From Hahella sp. CCB-MM4 (GTDB lineage: Bacteria > Pseudomonadota > Gammaproteobacteria > Pseudomonadales > Oleiphilaceae), in assembly GCF_002260525.1 (NCBI RefSeq), contig NZ_MRYI01000030.1:1-35190 (forward strand): a stretch of DNA of 35,190 bases, written 5' to 3'. Below the pieces are notes generated by a model, which saw only the letters and a program-made list of their open reading frames with translations, did no database searches and was not told the origin of the DNA. The first letter of the stretch is position 1, and each line of letters starts with the position of its first letter. Position numbers and translations under genes: made by a program. This document shows positions 6,446 to 14,028 of the stretch, in pieces.

Positions 6446-7767
6446 GGTCGTGTACCTGCTAAATTCTGCATCGCAAAGCACTCGATAAAATCCCGACAAC
6501 CGATAACCAGCTCTTCGATTTGCGATGCACTGTGGCTCGGGCTGATACAGCCCAGGAGCTGCCAGGGAAGAACCCCCCTTTCGAGCATGAACTGGCGGCC
6601 CTGTTGGTCACGTGTCGGAGCATCAACCAACTGAGCGTCCCAGTGATCCAGCACTCTGTCGGGAACTCTTGTGGCCGTCGGCTTAACCAGACGAATACTG
6701 ATGATCGGAAATTGACGGTCGCGACTCTGTGGAATGTGAATGTAACTTTCCCACTTACCCAAGTGCCGATCTATCAGTGCCCAGGTTAACTGCAACTGCT
6801 GATGAATTCGCTGAAATATGGGATCACCCAGGTCTCCCAAACAAAGACGGCAAAATGCATGGGCTCCAGCCAAACACAGGGGGTGCGCGGAGTAGGTTCC
6901 TCCTTCAAAAAAGCACTGTGCATGTTTGGCCTGCTTCATCAGCTCAACATCGCTGAGTAAAGCAGCAATCGGCAGACCTCCACCAAAGGCCTTGCCAATC
7001 ACCGCAATATCCGGTTTTACATCAAAGTGATACTGGAGGTACAACCCCGGATAACGGCGAAATCCGGTGACGATTTCATCAGCGATCAACAATGCCCCCG
7101 AATGATCACACAAGCGCCGCGCAGTTCTAATAAAAGCTTCAGAAACTGGATACATCCCACAGTTGCCAACCACCGGCTCAACGATCATCCCGGCTATTTG
7201 TGACCCATAACGATGAAAAAGGTCGGCCAGCTGTTGTTCATCGTTGTAGTCGAACAGCACTATCTGCTCGGCAAGGTGGGACGTAATCTGTGGTTGTTCG
7301 TATAGGTCAACGGCGGTTCCTTCCGGATATCTGACACCCTTGATAGACAAGAGGTTGCCTCCATGCCAGCCCCCTCGCCCCTTAAGAACAATAGCCCGTC
7401 CGGTGACGGTTTGGGCAATACGGATTGCGTAGTCCGTCGATACTGAACCACTGGTGGTAAAGCGGACACCATTGAAACCGGTCAACTGACGCAATAGATT
7501 CGCCAAGCCATGTTCCAACTCCAGGGGAACGCCAATCTGGTCAAACACGCCACTATCGAGTTGAGTTTGCAGCGCTTGCTTAATGTCCGGGTAGTTATGA
7601 CCCAATAGGCTGGCAAAGTGTCCCAACCAGAAATCACTGATCTGGTTTCCGTCAGCCAGTTTCAGATAGCTGCCGTCAGCACCGGTAATATCCGATAGCC
7701 CTGGAAACTGCCCTCGGCCGGAATGAGAGGAACCATCAAAGAGTGCGTTGCTTTTTACTATCGACAT
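6442..7767 (-). CDS. Class III PLP aminotransferase, GSA-aminomutase-like
   Basis: This 441-residue enzyme has the fold-type I class III layout. The Asp-Glu pair D230-E231 lies in LLIADEIVTGFRR, and the PLP lysine is K259 in VIGKAFGGGLP. The closest general resemblance is to glutamate-1-semialdehyde aminomutase-like proteins, but a true HemL is unlikely in this context. The segment TSGSVSTDYAIRIA replaces the common SGTEA motif, so the usual Glu is missing, hinting at an unusual substrate. ATG 7767 has AAGGAT upstream and lies inside the end of the radical SAM gene (32-base overlap). It probably tailors the peptide or a peptide-derived amino acid. The reaction is not known. Confidence 0.85.
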   Translation of the reverse strand: MSIVKSNALFDGSSHSGRGQFPGLSDITGADGSYLKLADGNQISDFWLGHFASLLGHNYPDIKQALQTQLDSGVFDQIGVPLELEHGLANLLRQLTGFNGVRFTTSGSVSTDYAIRIAQTVTGRAIVLKGRGGWHGGNLLSIKGVRYPEGTAVDLYEQPQITSHLAEQIVLFDYNDEQQLADLFHRYGSQIAGMIVEPVVGNCGMYPVSEAFIRTARRLCDHSGALLIADEIVTGFRRYPGLYLQYHFDVKPDIAVIGKAFGGGLPIAALLSDVELMKQAKHAQCFFEGGTYSAHPLCLAGAHAFCRLCLGDLGDPIFQRIHQQLQLTWALIDRHLGKWESYIHIPQSRDRQFPIISIRLVKPTATRVPDRVLDHWDAQLVDAPTRDQQGRQFMLERGVLPWQLLGCISPSHSASQIEELVIGCRDFIECFAMQNLAGTRP

Positions 7768-8902
7768 CGGAAAATCCTTGTTGTTGAAATCGATGCTGTC
7801 TAAAGCTTTCGATCACTTCCTGTGCCTGATGAAACAACTGATAAAGACTGGGGCAGGTGCTAGCCAAGCCAAACTCCTGACAGTTACGGTCCCAACGATG
7901 AGCCGGCAAGCCACCGCCACAGAGGTTCTGCAGGTCACATTGCCTGCAGGCTGGCGGTAATTGCGTCAAAGCATTGAGTTTTTGGAAACTCTGACTTGAG
8001 ATGACTTCGGGGATACCCGCTTCAAATACTGTCTTTCCAGTGGCGGTAAACTGGTCTCCGCAAATACGCAGGGTGTCGTCGAGGTGATAATCACCGTTAC
8101 TTTCAATCACCAGGGTCTCACGCGGATCAAATGGAATGGCTCTCTCAAATGGAGGACTTGCAGCAGACAGCAGGACATGATCAAAGTAGCGGAATTGACT
8201 GTTGGTATTGAGGTTCAAGTAGTGAAGAAAAGCTCTTTCAAGCCACTCACAGAGACGATGTTGATATAACTGAAAAGTTTCCAAATCTGAAAAATCTGAA
8301 CGCAGGATCAATGGCAAAAGCAAGTCGACCAGTGGAGGTTGAAATCCTTCCAGGTAATCCATCACCATTTCCGGGGAGCTGTCAGGGTCTATGACCGCCA
8401 GTATCCCTCCGTAGATATCCTGCCAGTCATGCTGCAGACAGCTTAAAAATTCTTTTACCTGTCGGGAGAAGGGTCTCCCCAAATGATCTACTCGCTGAAG
8501 ATCCGCAACACCTGGAGGTCCGTCACAAGACACAAACAGCTTCGCCCCTGCAGAACGCAACTGCTGCATTATGTCGGTATTGCACAGGATGCCATTGGTT
8601 TGGACAGATATCTGATATTCAATTCCGCGTGGCTTCAACGTTGTTTCAACACATGACATCCACTGCCCGAATCGACGTGCACCGGCGATAAAAGGCTCGC
8701 CCCCATGAAGCCCGATATGCAACCTTCCTGACCGCCCCAGCCAATAGTCGGCAATGCGCAAAAGACTTGCCTCAAAGGTTTCCAACGACAGAAATCGCGG
8801 CTGCCCTTTCCAGGTCTGGTCGTCCTTGTGATACACATAGCAGTACGAGCAATCGGCGTTGCATCTACTGGCTACCTTGAAGATGTAATTGGTAACCGCC
8901 AT
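7736..8902 (-). CDS. Radical SAM/SPASM peptide maturase, FxsB/cyclophane type
   Basis: This 388-residue enzyme has the radical SAM motif CNADCSYC (Cys14, Cys18, Cys21), a HGGEP SAM-binding motif, and a C-terminal SPASM-like region CRQCDLQNLCGGG...HRW with further cysteines for auxiliary Fe-S clusters. The CGGGLxAHR pattern and the early WKGQPRFLS segment resemble FxsB and related enzymes that join an aromatic ring to a nearby side chain in three-residue cyclophanes. The ATG at 8902 is chosen over the upstream one at 8932 because GGAG lies six bases before it. It is cytoplasmic. It is preceded by a small candidate precursor gene and overlaps the aminotransferase gene. The cyclophane assignment comes from family resemblance. 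Confidence 0.88.
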   Translation of the reverse strand: MAVTNYIFKVASRCNADCSYCYVYHKDDQTWKGQPRFLSLETFEASLLRIADYWLGRSGRLHIGLHGGEPFIAGARRFGQWMSCVETTLKPRGIEYQISVQTNGILCNTDIMQQLRSAGAKLFVSCDGPPGVADLQRVDHLGRPFSRQVKEFLSCLQHDWQDIYGGILAVIDPDSSPEMVMDYLEGFQPPLVDLLLPLILRSDFSDLETFQLYQHRLCEWLERAFLHYLNLNTNSQFRYFDHVLLSAASPPFERAIPFDPRETLVIESNGDYHLDDTLRICGDQFTATGKTVFEAGIPEVISSQSFQKLNALTQLPPACRQCDLQNLCGGGLPAHRWDRNCQEFGLASTCPSLYQLFHQAQEVIESFRQHRFQQQGFSDVDSKKQRTL

Positions 8903-9068
8903 CGTAGCTCCATTTGCAGATTGAAATGGCACAGGTACTAATACAGGTACTAGGGAAAAAAACTATCTACAATCGTCCTTAACCTGCAGATTTATTCGAA
9001 TGGTTGGCGGTGGCACGACAAGAGGACGGCTGATGAGTTACCCCATATCCAACCGTCCCTTCGCCAGA
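8903..9068 (-). promoter_or_regulatory. Spacer after precursor gene with weak hairpin
   Basis: This 166-base gap separates the precursor and radical SAM genes, much longer than the other junctions in the cluster, which overlap. A 6-bp stem (GGACGG at 9024-9029 with CCGTCC at 9053-9058, loop 23) starts about ten bases after the precursor stop and is followed on the minus strand by TCTTGT. It could be a weak attenuator that makes precursor mRNA more abundant than enzyme mRNA. A direct repeat of ACAGGTACTA lies at 8931-8952. Confidence 0.3.
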
Positions 9069-9308
9069 TTACTGACTGACTTCAGTTAGTCTGCCAACGG
9101 TGTCCTGGATATCCGGAGACGTGTAGGACCCGCCCAGATGGTGAGCTAAACGCTTGCTCACGGCACGGTTGAGTAGATCACGCAATTTTGCATTTCTCAC
9201 TGAACTGATGTCAGAAATGCTCAATTGTTCGATATCAGTGACAGACAGTTCGGAAACTTCTTTTTCTGTGGCACCGGCTGATATGGCCAGAATAGTTTCA
9301 GGAAGCAT
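9069..9308 (-). CDS. Candidate RiPP precursor peptide
   Basis: This gene encodes a 79-residue peptide. Residues 1-50 are an acidic, helical leader-like region (LPETILAISAGATEKEVSEL and following). The tail after LLNRAVSKR contains HH at 56-57, GG at 59-60 and a single aromatic Tyr62 in SYTSPD. ATG 9308 is chosen because AAGGAGA lies at ideal spacing; longer frames start at 9326 or 9383 without a good site. The gene lies first in the radical SAM cluster, under its own promoter. Tyr62-Thr63-Ser64 fits the aromatic-X-X three-residue pattern crosslinked by cyclophane enzymes and is close to the F-x-S motif of FxsA. The role as precursor is inferred from size, position and tail. Confidence 0.68.
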   Translation of the reverse strand: MLPETILAISAGATEKEVSELSVTDIEQLSISDISSVRNAKLRDLLNRAVSKRLAHHLGGSYTSPDIQDTVGRLTEVSQ

Positions 9309-9444
9309 GGCAATCTCCTTTTCCATGATTGTTTTGAAGTAAGCCAGGCCGACGACCCGGATTACCGGCAGCGCCATTCTCACAACTTTCCTTAGAGAAA
9401 CGCTGTCATTACTCCAATATCCGTAAATTGCAGGATCATCAGAG

Positions 9445-9463
9445 TTTGCGTGTTATTCGCAAA
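9445..9463. promoter_or_regulatory. Inverted repeat at the precursor promoter
   Basis: TTTGCG and CGCAAA (read TTTGCG-N7-CGCAAA on both strands) form a perfect 6-bp inverted repeat just downstream of the predicted -10 box. The position suits a repressor operator overlapping the start of transcription. No regulator gene lies in the cluster. Confidence 0.4.
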
Positions 9464-9467
9464 TTAA

Positions 9468-9495
9468 AAATTAGTGGATAGAAAATGATTGTCAA
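9468..9495 (-). promoter_or_regulatory. Sigma70-like promoter of the precursor/radical SAM cluster
   Basis: On the minus strand a perfect -35 TTGACA (9490-9495) is followed 16 bases later by TAATTT (9468-9473). The surrounding region is AT-rich. Transcription would begin near 9460, giving a leader of about 150 bases before ATG 9308. Confidence 0.45.
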
Positions 9496-9548
9496 ATAAC
9501 CAAAAGTCACAAGAATGATTTCGTTATGCTGAAATTATCGGGATAGAA

Positions 9549-9617
9549 GTAGCGGTTATTTTGTTTGATTGGTAGAAGTTATTTTGTTTGATTGGTAGCG
9601 GTTATTTTGTTCGATTG
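9549..9617. repeat. Three tandem 23-bp repeats at the permease 3' end
   Basis: Three contiguous 23-base units begin at 9549, 9572 and 9595. Each starts GTAG(CG/AA)GTTATTTTG and ends GATTG, with two or three differences between units. The third unit contains the stop codon and last codons of the permease gene, so the array looks like tandem copies of the gene's end. It lies between the selenium operon and the precursor cluster. Confidence 0.9.
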
Positions 9618-11113
9618 AAGGAAGAAAAGCTTCCGCGCATTCGACGGGATAAACTATCCACAGCCATATTCAAAAGAGCCGTAACGACAATGAGTAGGAA
9701 AGCACGATCATAGCGGATTTCTTCAAACGCGGAATCAATGTAGAACCCAAGAGTCGCCACTCCCAGAATTCCCATAATGGCACTCTCTCGCAGGATCACT
9801 TCCCATCGATAAAATAGAAAAGCCAGCATTCCCGGGAAACGGCGGGGGGTTTCAACATAGGCGTAACGCTTAATACCTGTCGGATCATCTGGTCGGGTCA
9901 GCAGACTTTTACGCTCTGCATCACTGGCATTGGCCACCAGAAAAGCAATTAAGCCTCCATTGTGTAGTGCCAAAGCCAGTACGGCAGGCAAACCTGAAGG
10001 GCCGAATAAAAGCAGCAATACAAAGGCCAGCACCATCTCCGGCGTGGAACGCAGCACCAGCAAAAGGAACCGCCCCGGCCAGCGCATAATAGGGCCTGCC
10101 AATGATTGTGCTGCAAAGGGATAAGTCACCAATACCACGAGCCCGGACAAAACCACTGCGATTTGCGTCAACAGCAGAGTCTGCACCAGACCCGGCCATA
10201 TCTGCTTGCCGAACATCATTACGCTCCAGTCTCCCAGGGCCGACCAGTTGCCTTCACGCAAGGCGACAGGCCAGATATCCACGCTGATAAACTGCCATAG
10301 AGAACCGCCGCCACTGAAACCAATCGTTTCAGGCAACATCCATACAGCGGCGATCAAATAAAACGGGATCATTCTGGGCCGCAGCCAGAAGCGTATCGTG
10401 GCAATCAGCAATAGGAATGCCCAGAGCAAGGCTCCGGCTTCGCTATACTGTCCCTGCTTGAAGGCGGTTTCCAGATGAAAACCCAATGTCGGAAGTCCTA
10501 TAAACCCAAGAATGGCACTTGATCGTAGTGCACACTCAAAGCGGTAACGGGTATAGCTCGTCAAGGCAGGCCAGGACTGGGGAATTAGGGTGTAGGCGTA
10601 GCGCTTGAGTATACCGGCGGATGGAGGGATCGTCTGAGATGGCTGCGGCGATTGCTGTTCAAATATTTCCGCAAACACTTTGGCAAATACACCCGTGAAT
10701 GGAACGATAATGGCCAACAAACCGGTTGTCGCGCTGATTCCAAACAATTGCATGAAAATCAGCCCCCAGAATAATTCATGTACCGAGCGCACCGCCGCAC
10801 AAAGCAAGCGCACAGGCAGCCAGCCAAAAGCCATCGCCAACAGTAATCCCAGCGGGGCAGCCACCACGATGGCCAGAAAAGCAAATGCGATGGTATGCAA
10901 CAGAGCCAGTAATAAGGAAGATAGATCACTCCACCCTGGGGTTACCAGACCCAGACCAATGCGTGACAGCTCCTCCCAGGGGTCCACAGAATAAATATGG
11001 AAATCGACGCCGACCAGCGCCAGAAATGCCGCACCGATCATCAGAAGGCAGACACCATTCAGCTTACGGACAGTGGACTCCTGCTGTATCAGGAAACGAC
11101 GTACAGTAATCAT
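9602..11113 (-). CDS. Fused double permease of a PhnE-type ABC transporter, probable selenium-oxyanion importer
   Basis: This 503-residue integral membrane protein has two successive binding-protein-dependent permease domains, roughly 1-250 and 260-503. Each has several hydrophobic helices and a cytoplasmic coupling segment; FRYALRSSAILGF-like and WEVILRESAIMGILG stretches are the related halves. Phosphonate-type permeases are usually single-domain, so this fused form would supply both halves of the channel. ATG 11113 overlaps the ATPase stop (ATGA). Its neighbours, a PhnD-like binding protein, an ATPase, mnmH and selD, point to uptake of selenate or another selenium compound. Phosphonate or phosphite remains possible from the protein family alone. 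Confidence 0.85.
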   Translation of the reverse strand: MITVRRFLIQQESTVRKLNGVCLLMIGAAFLALVGVDFHIYSVDPWEELSRIGLGLVTPGWSDLSSLLLALLHTIAFAFLAIVVAAPLGLLLAMAFGWLPVRLLCAAVRSVHELFWGLIFMQLFGISATTGLLAIIVPFTGVFAKVFAEIFEQQSPQPSQTIPPSAGILKRYAYTLIPQSWPALTSYTRYRFECALRSSAILGFIGLPTLGFHLETAFKQGQYSEAGALLWAFLLLIATIRFWLRPRMIPFYLIAAVWMLPETIGFSGGGSLWQFISVDIWPVALREGNWSALGDWSVMMFGKQIWPGLVQTLLLTQIAVVLSGLVVLVTYPFAAQSLAGPIMRWPGRFLLLVLRSTPEMVLAFVLLLLFGPSGLPAVLALALHNGGLIAFLVANASDAERKSLLTRPDDPTGIKRYAYVETPRRFPGMLAFLFYRWEVILRESAIMGILGVATLGFYIDSAFEEIRYDRAFLLIVVTALLNMAVDSLSRRMRGSFSSFNRTK

Positions 11114-11850
11114 GAAGTGCGAATAACCCAACCGTCCGCCTCCGGAACCGTTGGCCTGGAAGTATCCTCGTCGGGTGATTTCTCTTGTTGGTAGTATCCA
11201 TCCAACTGTTCGCTGCTCATGGTATTTGCTGGACAGTCACAACAAATGCGTCCGTCACGCAAGACGATGAGACGGTCAAAATGCTCCAGTGCCAGGTGAC
11301 GATTGTGCAGGCTTACCACAGCAGTTTCATGCTGCTCCAGCATATGAGCTAATAATGCCTGAGCCTGAACGGGATCCACTGACGATACCGGCTCATCACC
11401 CAGAAATACCGGCTGCTGGCGAAACAAAGCGCGTCCCATCGAGACCCGCTGACGCTGGCCGCCCGACAGCCGGTCCACTGAGTGCCATAGCTTTTCATCG
11501 AGCCCCAAATGTTGTGCTATTTCCTTAATAGCACGGCGCTGCCGAGGTAGCGGGCGAATCAAATTCCACAATGCAGCCAGGGTTCCGATCCGATCCAACC
11601 CACCTATAAAAATATTCTGATACACCGATAACAGCTCCACCAATCCGCCTCCCTGAGGCTGAAGCGCACAGACCTGTGGTTGCTGCTGGTACAGCAGGGT
11701 GAGCAATGTGGATTTACCGGCACCGGATGGGCCGAGCAATGCCACCTTCTCCCCCTGGCAAATTGTCAGGGTGATATCGTCCAGCACCTGGTGTTCGCCG
11801 TAGCGAAACGACTGGCTCTTTAGCTGGAACAGAACCGAAGCGCTGCTCAT
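11110..11850 (-). CDS. ABC transporter ATP-binding protein, PhnC-like
   Basis: This 246-residue ATPase has Walker A GPSGAGKST at 40-48, signature LSGGQ at 128-132, Walker B with Asp152-Glu153 in FLGDEP, and a switch His in SLHNRHLAL. It would energise the adjacent fused permease at the inner face of the cytoplasmic membrane. ATG 11850 follows an AGGGTG element. The gene sits 58 bp after the binding-protein gene and overlaps the permease start. The context with selD and mnmH suggests it powers selenium uptake. Confidence 0.92.
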   Translation of the reverse strand: MSSASVLFQLKSQSFRYGEHQVLDDITLTICQGEKVALLGPSGAGKSTLLTLLYQQQPQVCALQPQGGGLVELLSVYQNIFIGGLDRIGTLAALWNLIRPLPRQRRAIKEIAQHLGLDEKLWHSVDRLSGGQRQRVSMGRALFRQQPVFLGDEPVSSVDPVQAQALLAHMLEQHETAVVSLHNRHLALEHFDRLIVLRDGRICCDCPANTMSSEQLDGYYQQEKSPDEDTSRPTVPEADGWVIRTS

Positions 11851-11908
11851 TCCTCTATCACCCTCATCATTCCTTCAAAACCCTATCATTCACCTGCGAT
11901 TAGTTGGT

Positions 11909-12796
11909 TTATTCATCCAACAGCCCGATGGCCTTGGCGGTGGCTTCAATCGGTGCATAGTCATCGTTACTGGCCGGAACGAAACTCTGTCGCGGAAAGC
12001 TCGCCAACAGTTCAGGTTTGTTCATATTCAATAACGCATCCCGGACTTTGGCTTTAAATCCATCTCCGAAACGCTCATCCACGTCACCGCGGATACTCCA
12101 TTGATAGTCAGGGTACGTTGGCGTGGTCCAGATCACCTGAACCTTGGTCGGATCAACCTTCCCTTCCTCCAGCTCACTTTCCCAGACAGAATAATTCACC
12201 GCCCCAACCTGATAGGCCCCCGACTGAACCTGAGCAATGGTGCGACTATGATCACCCGAGAACCCAACCCTGGAGAATATCTCCTCAGGTCCGGAACCAA
12301 ATTGCTGACGCAGATAAAATTCAGGCATCAGACGACCCGAAGTCGATCCCTTGGAGCCGAAGGTAAATGTTTTTCCTTTAATGGCTGCCGGGAGGCTTTC
12401 TCCCGGAGTGATACCTGCGCTCTTATTGGCAATGAAATAAGTCTTAAACAACTGATCTTCAAAGCCTTGGGCAAGTGCTTCAGAGCCGGGTACCAGACGG
12501 CGAGCCTGTACTCCGGACAACCCGCCAAACCACGCCAACTGAACCTGGTTATTGCGAAATGCGGTAATGGCCGCCGCATAGGATTTCACTGGGATATAGC
12601 TCACCTCGACACCCAACTGCTCATTGAGATATGCAGCGACTTTACCGAAACGTTCCTGCAGGTGAGATTCGTCCTGATCCGGAATGGCAGTAAATACGAA
12701 AGTTTCTGCCTGGGCGGCAGCTGACGCTATAAAGGTCAGCGCCAACAGACTACGTAGTATAGATACCCGGCGGGATATGCAACGCAGTATCGACAT
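11909..12796 (-). CDS. Periplasmic binding protein, PhnD-like, putative selenate transporter component
   Basis: This 295-residue protein begins with a Sec signal peptide (positively charged start, then LLALTFIASAAAQA, cleavage near residue 30). The mature part has the phosphate/phosphite/phosphonate-binding fold with segments typical of the family, such as FTAIPDQDE near the N-terminus, LAWFGGLSGVQAR, and TFGSKGSTSGRLMPEF, which would contact an oxyanion. Proteins of this group next to selD and mnmH are generally annotated as putative selenate-binding proteins. ATG 12796 has AAGGAG seven bases upstream. It would deliver the ligand to the fused permease. Confidence 0.88.
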   Translation of the reverse strand: MSILRCISRRVSILRSLLALTFIASAAAQAETFVFTAIPDQDESHLQERFGKVAAYLNEQLGVEVSYIPVKSYAAAITAFRNNQVQLAWFGGLSGVQARRLVPGSEALAQGFEDQLFKTYFIANKSAGITPGESLPAAIKGKTFTFGSKGSTSGRLMPEFYLRQQFGSGPEEIFSRVGFSGDHSRTIAQVQSGAYQVGAVNYSVWESELEEGKVDPTKVQVIWTTPTYPDYQWSIRGDVDERFGDGFKAKVRDALLNMNKPELLASFPRQSFVPASNDDYAPIEATAKAIGLLDE

Positions 12797-12861
12797 GGAA
12801 GCTCCTTGGATTGATGTTAGAAAATTGTGTTAAAAAAACTGTGTAAAAAAATGCTCACGAT

Positions 12862-14028
12862 TTAACTTCCACTTCCCTGTGAGGCAAGTGTTGAAGAGGT
12901 AGAACCATCTGCAGACCTCTTATGCGACGACAGATATTCGCGAACGGCCGCCCGGTCACCTCGATACACAATCAACTCAGATTTTTTACTTAGCTGATAG
13001 TCATACATTGGATCGTAATAGTCGACCAGCAACTGTGTTATCCAGTCTCGGTGCAGATCAGGTTTCCCTGTTCGATGAGCAACAAGGGCGTTTTCCAGCT
13101 GATCATTGATTTCACGGTAGCGCACCCCGCCCAGACGTTTACGCACTCGATATAGCGACTGAGACAGATCTTCTGCGAAAGCATCAAAACCGTCTTCCTC
13201 ACCCAACCGCTGCTGCCACTCAAGTTGTTTGTTAAGAATATAGTTGCGATAGCTGTGCTCAACTCTCTCTTCCAGTGACACTTCCAGCAGGACTATCGGG
13301 CTCTGCCCCATGACTTGCTGAAGCACCGGAGGCAAAGCACAACGTCCCACCAGACGACTCTCATCCTCCAGCAGAATAGACAGATTCCTGCTCAGCGCCT
13401 GATGTTCTGCTTTCAGCATGGCAACAGCCAAACCATTTTCGAAGTTAAGCTGGGTCGGCTGGCCGCCCGGTCGACGGCCAAAACTGGAGCCCCGGTGATG
13501 GGCCAGTGCTTCGAGATCCACGGCCTGTGGCAGTTCCTCAATCAGGGCAGTTTTGTTGCAGCCCGTGCGGCCACCTAAAATCAATAACGGTTGCCGGGTA
13601 CAAATTCGTTCAAATTCATCAATCAGGTAACGGCGCATGGCTTTATAGCCACCACCGATACGGGGGTAGTCACAACCGGCTTCGTGCATCCATTGCTGGC
13701 AGATCTGGCTTCGCAAGCCACCACGCCAGCAATATAAATAACCTTGTGGATGATGCCGGGCAAAATCAATCCAGGCATTCACCCGTTGCGATTTGACTTC
13801 CCCAATCACCAGTTGATGGCCAAGCTCAATCGCCGCCGCCTGTCCCTGCTGTTTGTAGCAAGTGCCCACCTGAGCCCTTTCTTCATTGGTCATCAGTGGA
13901 AGGCTGACACTGGTGGGGAACGCTCCACGCTCAAACTCTATCGGTGCCCGGGTATCGATCAGTGGAATATCGTTTAGAAAAATCGAGCGATAATCAGGAC
14001 CGTTTGGTTGCGCATCAGGACGGCTCAC
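12862..14028 (-). CDS. mnmH: tRNA 2-selenouridine synthase (MnmH/SelU)
   Basis: This 388-residue enzyme replaces sulfur with selenium at the wobble 2-thiouridine of certain tRNAs, using selenophosphate. The N-terminal rhodanese domain holds the catalytic Cys100 in [11 protein letters not shown]. The second half has a P-loop, GGRTGCNKT at 152-160, where an Asn stands in place of the usual Gly before Lys. The C-terminus extends past the usual end with a Ser-rich tail. The start is GTG at 14028, overlapping the selD stop (GTGA), with GAGGGA upstream inside selD. The gene order selD-mnmH is common in proteobacteria. Confidence 0.95.
   Translation of the reverse strand: MSRPDAQPNGPDYRSIFLNDIPLIDTRAPIEFERGAFPTSVSLPLMTNEERAQVGTCYKQQGQAAAIELGHQLVIGEVKSQRVNAWIDFARHHPQGYLYCWRGGLRSQICQQWMHEAGCDYPRIGGGYKAMRRYLIDEFERICTRQPLLILGGRTGCNKTALIEELPQAVDLEALAHHRGSSFGRRPGGQPTQLNFENGLAVAMLKAEHQALSRNLSILLEDESRLVGRCALPPVLQQVMGQSPIVLLEVSLEERVEHSYRNYILNKQLEWQQRLGEEDGFDAFAEDLSQSLYRVRKRLGGVRYREINDQLENALVAHRTGKPDLHRDWITQLLVDYYDPMYDYQLSKKSELIVYRGDRAAVREYLSSHKRSADGSTSSTLASQGSGS

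Noticed and set aside
8931-8952. Direct repeat of ACAGGTACTA considered as a regulator-binding site.
   Set aside because: Two copies at 12-bp spacing with no inverted symmetry and no promoter elements near; it may be chance.
9549-9617. Tandem 23-bp repeats considered as a mini CRISPR array or as iterons of an origin.
   Set aside because: The repeats are contiguous with no spacers, the third overlaps a coding end, and no cas, replication or partition gene is near.
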